A stretch of 12,222 nucleotides of DNA from NCBI GenBank assembly GCA_964502525.1, contig CAZCXH010000156.1, forward strand, positions 1-12,222, in the 5' to 3' direction. This stretch comes from DATLYB01 sp964502525 (GTDB lineage: Bacteria; Bacteroidota; Bacteroidia; Chitinophagales; CAIOSU01). Position numbers and translations under genes: made by a program. A model generated the notes under the pieces. The model did no database searches. It was not told where the DNA came from and saw only the letters and a program-made list of their open reading frames with translations. Below are positions 7,060 to 12,222 of this stretch, piece by piece (the stretch's first letter is position 1; every line of letters begins with the position of its first letter).

Positions 7060-7337
7060 TTTCGGGGAATCTAATTGAAAGCCGCAGAGAGTGGATGGTA
7101 TGGATGTTTGAAAGAGCAGGTAAATACAACTCCAATAATAAAGACTGGCAATTCTGGCAACAGGATAGTCATCCAATAGAATTATATGACAGGAAAATCA
7201 TGGAACAAAAATTAGATTACCTGCATAATAATCCGGTTGAAGCTGGCTTTGTAAACAGCCCTACCGATTGGATATACAGCAGTGCAAGAGATTATGCGGG
7301 CGAGAGGGGATTAATTGATATTATATTGTTGGAATGA
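7053..7337 (+). pseudogene. 5'-truncated REP-associated tyrosine transposase (RAYT, Y1_Tnp family)
   Basis: RAYTs are single-domain HUH/Y1 transposases, related to IS200/IS605 TnpA, that cut and join single-stranded REP hairpins. Only the C-terminal part remains. Readable homology starts near 7053 (KVISGNLIESRREW), continues through MVWMFERAGKYN and WQFWQQDSHPIELY, then KLDYLHNNPVEAGF, and ends with the family signature IYSSARDYAGERGLIDI. The N-terminal half with the HUH histidines is absent, and no start codon exists in frame at the expected place. The first usable ATG (7095) would give only 80 residues, so it cannot be an active enzyme alone. The Tyr of YLHNNP (7218-7220) may be the catalytic one; I am not certain. 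REP-like palindromes follow its stop at 7354-7411, as expected for a RAYT unit. The 3' end points toward the operon at 7438-12123. Confidence 0.85.
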
Positions 7338-7353
7338 GTGAGCGTGAGGAAAT

Positions 7354-7411
7354 AGCGGACGCTGAAGGATGAAAAGTCCAAGCGGACGCTTGAACTATGC
7401 TTGCGCCATAG
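7354..7411. repeat. REP-like palindromic units following the left RAYT
   Basis: The decamer agcggacgct, itself an imperfect palindrome (agcg-ga-cgct), occurs at 7354-7363 and 7381-7390, 27 bases apart. The second copy extends to a perfect 6-base-arm palindrome, caagcg-ga-cgcttg (7379-7392). A third hairpin, ctatg (7395-7399) against catag (7407-7411), follows. Paired short palindromes just downstream of a RAYT stop are the usual substrate layout of these transposases. The unit sequence differs from the repeats beside the right-hand RAYT. Confidence 0.7.
7371..7395 (-). terminator. REP palindrome acting as likely terminator of the minus-strand operon
   Basis: Read on the minus strand, gttcaagcg (from 7395) pairs with cgcttggac (ending 7376) in a 9-bp stem with one wobble pair and a tight loop, and is followed at once by ttttc (7375-7371). 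That is the form of a rho-independent terminator, 43 bases beyond the stop of the 589-aa gene. The stem is the second REP-like unit, so the repeat seems to do double duty. Confidence 0.55.
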
Positions 7412-7437
7412 CCGGGGGTGTCGGACATTCACTTTCC

Positions 7438-9207
7438 TCACCTCAGCAGCGAAACCACCCCCGACACTTTTTTCCTCTCTCCATTCTCCACTTGCACAAT
7501 GGCATAATAAATAAATGTCCCCATTGGCTGCTCTTTACCTTTGCAAGTGCCATCCCACTTTGATGGAGAATCATAAACCACTTGCCCCCAGCGGTTGTAG
7601 ATTTTAAATTCCAGCAGTTCTACACCTGCAACGGGACCGAACAGGTCATTGGAGCCATCGTTGTTAGGTGTGAAGGCATCCGGAAAAATAATGGGGTGGG
7701 CTAATGTATCAACCGTGTCGCAACTACTAACTCTCACCCAAACGGTATCTTCTCTCGTTTGGCAGGAATATTTAATGGATGTATCTGTAAGAGTGACTAC
7801 ATACATTGTCGTTTGTGAGGGGTTGGCAAGCGGCATTGAAGCATTGGGATTATCCAAACCATCAACTGGGTGCCATAAGTAGCTTACCCCCGGTATAGCA
7901 GCTTTGCCTATGAATACTCCTGTTGTTGAAGAATCTTCTATACAGATGATTGTATCCTCTCCAGCATCTGCTTCATAAATACTGGTAGGGCCGAGATTGT
8001 AGTTGGGTATATTGGGGAGACCATAATAGCTAATCGAGCTATCTCCTAAATAAAAACTGAAAGGACGAAAATCACAAGCTAGGCCAAATGAGTCTGGTAA
8101 AAGAATAACTCCAGCATTAGAATTATACATGTTTCTAATCGGATTTGGAAAGACAAGATCTCCATATCCAAATGCCATATAAATTTTGTTATTAGGAGCC
8201 AACTGTAACTGACCGGCATAAATTATTGAATCAGGGTTTGACCATATTGTTATCCGGCTTCCAGAAATGTTTGAGCTTTCAAGATCAAATTGATATAATG
8301 CATTATAACTCATATACTCAGCACCTTCTGAGACATATAAGTATTTGCCTGAAAGTGAAAATTCAGTCCCATAAGCCGCAATACTTCCGCTGTTTTCCAC
8401 AATTTTCGAGTTACTTAACAAACCGCTACACCGATCAAAACTGAATACTTCAACCGACTTCCCACCCAGGTCAGCAACTGACAAGAGATTACCATTTTGC
8501 GCCACTGCTATTTCTCCCGCGTAAGAATATTTATCACAATGTGGTATCCCTATTTTAGTAATGGTTGGTCCTGTAATAGTATCACTTTTGACAAGGAATG
8601 AGTAAAACGTATCGTTGCATGGATAATTAAGATTTTCTCGTTGCCCGTGAACAATTAACCACGAATCAATACCATTGGCGTGTTTAATAATGGTCAACTT
8701 TTCTTCTATTTTACTTGGTAATAGCAATTGGTTTTCTTCAATTACATTAAAGACATTTTCATTTCTCTCAATTACCGTATAAAATATATTCAAACACCTA
8801 CCAAACGGACAATCCCATGGGGACAAGTATTCTCCTATGTGAAAAAGATAGAAAAGATTTTTGCGTTTTGGATACGGAACAAACGCAGCGCAATTTGTAC
8901 AAGAACCGTAGGTTTTAACACGTGTAATTAGATTATTATCAAAATCAAAAACATTAAGCATGTCGTTGCCTGAAGCCGGGCGTGTGTCGGAAAGATACAT
9001 CAGCAGTTGTCCATTTGAATCAGAGATGCTTGCGTTTACCTCCTTATTCCACGTTTCTGGTGTAAACGTAACAGGTGTATCCACATTCAAAAAGCTAATC
9101 CCGCATTTATACCCAAACGTCCAATTGTAGCCTTCTTTTTGACAATAAGCAGGAAGCCAATTAAGAATCAGTAAAGAGATGTAAAGTTTGACGAAAAATT
9201 TGAACAC
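7438..9207 (-). CDS. Secreted beta-propeller-like protein with type B T9SS C-terminal domain
   Basis: The 589-aa product starts with a signal peptide (FKFFVKLYISLLILNWLPAYC, cleavage about residue 22). Residues about 30-395 show repeated blade-like strands (such as GEIAVAQNGNLLSVADLGGKS and EFSLSGKYLYVSEGAEY), as in the propeller-like ectodomains common in Bacteroidota surface proteins. Residues about 412-495 resemble a PKD/Ig-like module (DAGEDTIICIEDSS ... YLWHP). The C-terminal 80 residues match the gliding-motility-associated domain: FPDAFTPNNDGSNDLF (508-523), FKIYNRWGQVVYDS (534-547) and MGTFIYYAIVQV (562-573), ending in Arg. This is the type B sorting signal for export by T9SS, with or without surface anchoring. 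The start is GTG at 9207; the nearby ATG (9211) is out of frame. It lies 9 bases after the stop of the beta-helix gene, implying co-transcription and perhaps coupled translation. The ligand is unknown; a role in adhesion or a surface structure is inference. Confidence 0.88.
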   Translation of the reverse strand: MFKFFVKLYISLLILNWLPAYCQKEGYNWTFGYKCGISFLNVDTPVTFTPETWNKEVNASISDSNGQLLMYLSDTRPASGNDMLNVFDFDNNLITRVKTYGSCTNCAAFVPYPKRKNLFYLFHIGEYLSPWDCPFGRCLNIFYTVIERNENVFNVIEENQLLLPSKIEEKLTIIKHANGIDSWLIVHGQRENLNYPCNDTFYSFLVKSDTITGPTITKIGIPHCDKYSYAGEIAVAQNGNLLSVADLGGKSVEVFSFDRCSGLLSNSKIVENSGSIAAYGTEFSLSGKYLYVSEGAEYMSYNALYQFDLESSNISGSRITIWSNPDSIIYAGQLQLAPNNKIYMAFGYGDLVFPNPIRNMYNSNAGVILLPDSFGLACDFRPFSFYLGDSSISYYGLPNIPNYNLGPTSIYEADAGEDTIICIEDSSTTGVFIGKAAIPGVSYLWHPVDGLDNPNASMPLANPSQTTMYVVTLTDTSIKYSCQTREDTVWVRVSSCDTVDTLAHPIIFPDAFTPNNDGSNDLFGPVAGVELLEFKIYNRWGQVVYDSPSKWDGTCKGKEQPMGTFIYYAIVQVENGERKKVSGVVSLLR

Positions 9208-9216
9208 ACATGAAAG

Positions 9217-12123
9217 TTACTTTATGAAAATGATTTTGTCAGTATTTTTCATTTCACCTGCTACATAAACCTTATAAAAGTACATGCCACTTGACGACAG
9301 ATTATTAAGCACTATTTCATTTAGGCCTTCATTAAGGATATATGATGCTGCTTTGATTCCCTGCGAAGAAAGCAGCACTAAAACTCCTTTTTCATTTGCT
9401 GCCAACTCAATTCTTCCAGACATGTTTCCTTCTATTATTGTTGGAATTAGTTTATAGAACTCGGCACTCTGAACACTGATTTTGACATTTTCTTTCTCTT
9501 CCGTGGTAGCCGTCTTAGACCCTTCTCCACCGTAACATCCAGTTTCCCAGTCATAATTTAAAAGCTCAAGACTATCAGCAGTCACCAAAGCCCGCGCTTC
9601 CAATACGGACGGACCTCCAAAGAACAGGCATTCTTCGGCAATATTCCTGATTTGCTCAATCAGTTCCTCAACGTTTTCACCTGATGTCAATTCCAGATAA
9701 TAATCCGCATACGATTTCATATTCGCTTCTATCAGGTTGGTCGTACTGACATTTTCAATCCTTTCTTTAAGACTGGTAAAAGCAGTTTCATCAAATTGTT
9801 TTTTTGAAGCGTATTGCTCAATGTCAAATTTTATCGTATCTAATCTGGGCGTTGCTGTTTGGCTATATTCATACATAAAGTTTGAAAAAACAGTATCTTC
9901 CTTTACTAAGGAGGGATAATTTAAAAGCTCGTAATACACTCCCCTGCGCATCCACCAGCGGTATTCAAGCGAATCGATCGGCAGGCTAATGGAATCTTGG
10001 ATAATCAATTTAGCATAGTGAATATTGAAGTCATCGGGATATTCAGGTGTAGGCTGGAAGTCACACCTGTTACAAGGAATAAAAGTATTTGTACTATTGA
10101 TTCCGCAATAGTCTGGGAGGGTTGACATATCCCCAAAAACTCCACCAGTCGTTGCGACAGACACGGGGACCATCAAAGCATTATTATTCCTTACAAAAAA
10201 CCATGTATTTACACCATAACTATCGTTATAGGTTTTAAGGCCAACGACTGTTGTGCCTATAAATTTATTATCATTGCTTATCCCTTGAATACTTGATGAT
10301 GTACCTGAGATACAAACACCACCAGCATTACTCCCTTGCTGTCCTGCACTTCCATTGTCGGTCATAGCAATTCCCACTCCGCAATCCTCCATATCATTAC
10401 GTTTCAGGTAAAGCTGCCCATTGGGTCCTACGATATTGATGCCTCTGCCAAGGTCTTCCAACGCATTACATTCTATAGTGCTGCCATTACTCCCTTCGCT
10501 GCGAATACCAAACTGCTGGTATTCGTCCGAAGAAGAAGTGCCGATGATACAGTTTTGGAAAACACGCGAATTGGCTTGCGTGTTAGTTATCGCGATTCCG
10601 GAATTAACTGGCAAGTTCGTGCCAGGATTGTTAATAGTGATATTATTGAACGATATGCTTGTTTTCCAGCGGTTAGCAGAAAGAATGCCTGTGTAGGCGT
10701 TACGAATATCATTGTGATCCATGGTCGTATAAAATGGCTGATTGGAAGGTAATATATAAGGAGCATTAAAATTCAATGAAACTATCCCTACCCTCGGTAA
10801 ACTTGTGGTCGCATTAAAGCACTCAATGTTATTAGAATCTATGATGAGCAAGCCCCTGTTTTGAAGGAGCAATATGCCTGCCCATCCGTTGTAGATGTCA
10901 TTGTATCGGGCAATATGCCCTATGGGAGCGCTTGGCATCGGACCTAAGCCTTTTCCCTCGAGAATGGTAATGCCCGCTCCAGTATTTAGATTTGTAATGT
11001 TCCACGGGCTCAGAATAAGATTTCTTTCAATCATTGATTCTGAATAATCCTGTATGAAAATACCGTCACCGCAGCTGAAAATATTTGAATGCCCGGAAAA
11101 TCCCGGTGTAGGATTGCCAGGTGTGCCAATCTGTAAAAGTCCCACACCGTGACGGGCGTCTATCCCGGTTTCAATACTTGGAGTACCACCAAAAATTGTT
11201 ATCCAAGGATGCTCAAATACATTATTGAAAACTCTAACGGTACTGTTAGAAATGATATTAATCGCATTTTCTGCATGCTGGTAAAGATTAGGTGCTCCGT
11301 GATGATTTCCAATGGTTATGTCCCGAACATTATCAATCTCAATGCACCAGTCGGTAATGGTGTTCGGGGGATAGTGAGGTAATAATCCCTGTGGGCATGA
11401 AAAATAAGTACCTACTACTTCTCCGGGGTGATTTGGATTAGTTACGATTCCTGCGAACGGTTCAACTACAATATGCCTGCGATTTTGTGTAAGATTAGTT
11501 AGCAGCCTGAGATCAAACTCCCCTCCTCCATCTGAAAGCATCGCCTGCTCCGCATCCCTGATAGTGGTATTTGGGTTAGTTCCGCTGATGTTTGTACGGA
11601 GAAAAGCTCCCGGACTGATTGTAATGCCTTCCCACATCTGTTTACAACCCGCAGATAGAGTAGAATTATTGATAACCATCGTATTATTAGTATTAATTAT
11701 TACATCAGCCTTAGGCGCGAACTTTACATTCCGTGAATCAACGATTGTAAAATCTCTATCAACTGTTAATGTGTTGTTAAACACAATGTCATAGGTGGTA
11801 TTTAGAGTTGCAGAAGTAGATGTACAGGTCAGCCCAGCAGGTCTTTGATTTACAGAAAGGTTACAAAGATCAGTAACCGAAACATTGTCATAGGTAAAGC
11901 TCACTCCTCTGCAACACGGCTCAATAGGAATCTGGATAGTACTGTTGGGACATCCACTGTTGTTGGTTACCGTGAGGGTGGTGGCTTGTGAATTAGTCCA
12001 AAGAATTGTCACACTGGTTCCGGTAGCCTGCGTGAGGCATCCGGGTGGATTGATGCAGCCTTCCCCCCCGTCTCCCGCAAGATTGCATCTTGTGGGAATA
12101 TTGCGGCAAGATTGCATCTTCAT
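9217..12123 (-). CDS. Parallel beta-helix surface protein with type A T9SS tail; 5' end truncated or replaced
   Basis: The open frame is 968 aa. Residues about 28-72 look like the end of an Ig/PKD-like module (GCLTQATGTSVTILW ... CC). Residues about 110-690 form a right-handed beta-helix of Asn- and Gly-rich rungs (NNTMVINNST, NNIECFNATT, HNDIRNAYTGI, RNDMEDCGVGI), as in pectate-lyase-like and carbohydrate-binding surface proteins. Residues about 700-860 are mainly helical and charged. The last ~80 residues (LLSSQGIKAASYIL ... GMYFYKVYVAGE ... KIIFIK) are a type A T9SS sorting domain. No polysaccharide-lyase catalytic triad is evident. The product lacks a signal peptide: residues 2-16 are encoded by the two REP-like repeats at 12077-12120, and an in-frame stop lies shortly upstream. 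Without Sec export T9SS cannot take it, so the gene is probably a 5'-truncated remnant. It is the first gene of an operon with the 589-aa protein. Confidence 0.85.
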   Translation of the reverse strand: MKMQSCRNIPTRCNLAGDGGEGCINPPGCLTQATGTSVTILWTNSQATTLTVTNNSGCPNSTIQIPIEPCCRGVSFTYDNVSVTDLCNLSVNQRPAGLTCTSTSATLNTTYDIVFNNTLTVDRDFTIVDSRNVKFAPKADVIINTNNTMVINNSTLSAGCKQMWEGITISPGAFLRTNISGTNPNTTIRDAEQAMLSDGGGEFDLRLLTNLTQNRRHIVVEPFAGIVTNPNHPGEVVGTYFSCPQGLLPHYPPNTITDWCIEIDNVRDITIGNHHGAPNLYQHAENAINIISNSTVRVFNNVFEHPWITIFGGTPSIETGIDARHGVGLLQIGTPGNPTPGFSGHSNIFSCGDGIFIQDYSESMIERNLILSPWNITNLNTGAGITILEGKGLGPMPSAPIGHIARYNDIYNGWAGILLLQNRGLLIIDSNNIECFNATTSLPRVGIVSLNFNAPYILPSNQPFYTTMDHNDIRNAYTGILSANRWKTSISFNNITINNPGTNLPVNSGIAITNTQANSRVFQNCIIGTSSSDEYQQFGIRSEGSNGSTIECNALEDLGRGINIVGPNGQLYLKRNDMEDCGVGIAMTDNGSAGQQGSNAGGVCISGTSSSIQGISNDNKFIGTTVVGLKTYNDSYGVNTWFFVRNNNALMVPVSVATTGGVFGDMSTLPDYCGINSTNTFIPCNRCDFQPTPEYPDDFNIHYAKLIIQDSISLPIDSLEYRWWMRRGVYYELLNYPSLVKEDTVFSNFMYEYSQTATPRLDTIKFDIEQYASKKQFDETAFTSLKERIENVSTTNLIEANMKSYADYYLELTSGENVEELIEQIRNIAEECLFFGGPSVLEARALVTADSLELLNYDWETGCYGGEGSKTATTEEKENVKISVQSAEFYKLIPTIIEGNMSGRIELAANEKGVLVLLSSQGIKAASYILNEGLNEIVLNNLSSSGMYFYKVYVAGEMKNTDKIIFIK
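12077..12120. repeat. Pair of palindromic REP-like repeats beside the right RAYT
   Basis: The 15-mer gcaagattgcatctt occurs at 12077-12091 and 12106-12120, 29 bases apart. Each copy contains the perfect palindrome aagat-tgc-atctt; the first extends to caagat-tgc-atcttg. They begin 27 bases beyond the stop of the right RAYT (minus strand), paralleling the layout at the left RAYT though the unit sequence is different. They also form the first codons of the 968-aa open frame. Only two copies are present and the gap is 14 bases, so this is not a CRISPR array. Confidence 0.75.
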
Positions 12124-12147
12124 GCGTTGGCTTGTTTTTTATCCAAG

Positions 12148-12222
12148 TCATTCAATCAACTTTACCTTTATCAATCCTTTCTTTCCGCAATAATCCCTCG
12201 CGCTGCTGTAAAGATATTCCCA
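12148..12222 (-). CDS. C-terminal end of a second RAYT transposase, cut by the window edge
   Basis: Reading the minus strand from the window edge gives 24 codons, beginning WEYLYSSARDYCGKKGL and ending KVKLIE, then TGA (12150-12148). This is the same C-terminal signature as the left RAYT (IYSSARDYAGERGLIDI), so the family call is firm despite the length. The two copies differ at many positions and so are not recent duplicates of each other. Whether this copy is intact cannot be told, because the rest lies outside the window. It reads inward, toward the beta-helix gene, and palindromic repeats lie between its stop and that gene. Confidence 0.75.
   Translation of the reverse strand, partial: WEYLYSSARDYCGKKGLIKVKLIE

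Noticed and set aside
12077..12120. Direct repeats considered as a CRISPR array
   Set aside because: Only two 15-base copies with a 14-base gap, each palindromic, beside a RAYT end; this is REP-like.

Overview
The window looks like the chromosome of a Bacteroidota (Bacteroidetes) bacterium. The evidence is two secreted proteins ending in type IX secretion (T9SS) sorting domains (one type A, one type B with the gliding-motility-associated C-terminal signature), a Bacteroidota-style ClpB, a SPOR-domain protein, and no clear Shine-Dalgarno sequences before the genes. No rRNA, tRNA or CRISPR array was seen.

Layout. Positions 1-579 hold no gene I can support, only a small patch of short direct and inverted repeats. 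Two tandem plus-strand genes (580-1251 and 1376-1963), separated by a good terminator, encode related secreted proteins of unknown function. They converge on clpB (minus, 1967-4594), the AAA+ disaggregase, with 3 bases between the stops. Next come a small charged protein (minus, 4763-4945) with its own terminator, a VTT/DedA-like membrane protein (plus, 5028-5750), and, again tail to tail with 2 bases between, a membrane-anchored SPOR protein (minus, 5753-6874). This left half is ordinary housekeeping and envelope content.

The right half is accessory. A 20-codon signal-peptide-like stub (6997-7059) runs into a 5'-truncated REP-associated tyrosine transposase (RAYT) remnant on the plus strand (7053-7337), followed by palindromic REP-like units (7354-7411). 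A two-gene minus-strand operon follows: a 968-aa parallel beta-helix protein with a type A T9SS tail (9217-12123), and 9 bases later a 589-aa protein with a type B tail (7438-9207). At the right edge the last 24 codons of a second RAYT are read on the minus strand (12148-12222), with a different pair of palindromic repeats between it and the operon (12077-12120). The operon is therefore bracketed by two inward-facing RAYT 3' ends, each followed by its own REP pair.

The most notable point is that the beta-helix gene has no signal peptide. Its first ~16 codons are the REP-like repeats themselves, so its original 5' end appears to have been replaced or cut off by the RAYT/REP element. By eye the operon is more A/T-rich than clpB, consistent with a mobile or recently acquired surface-protein locus. 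Everything here is read from sequence and memory of the families; no searches were run.
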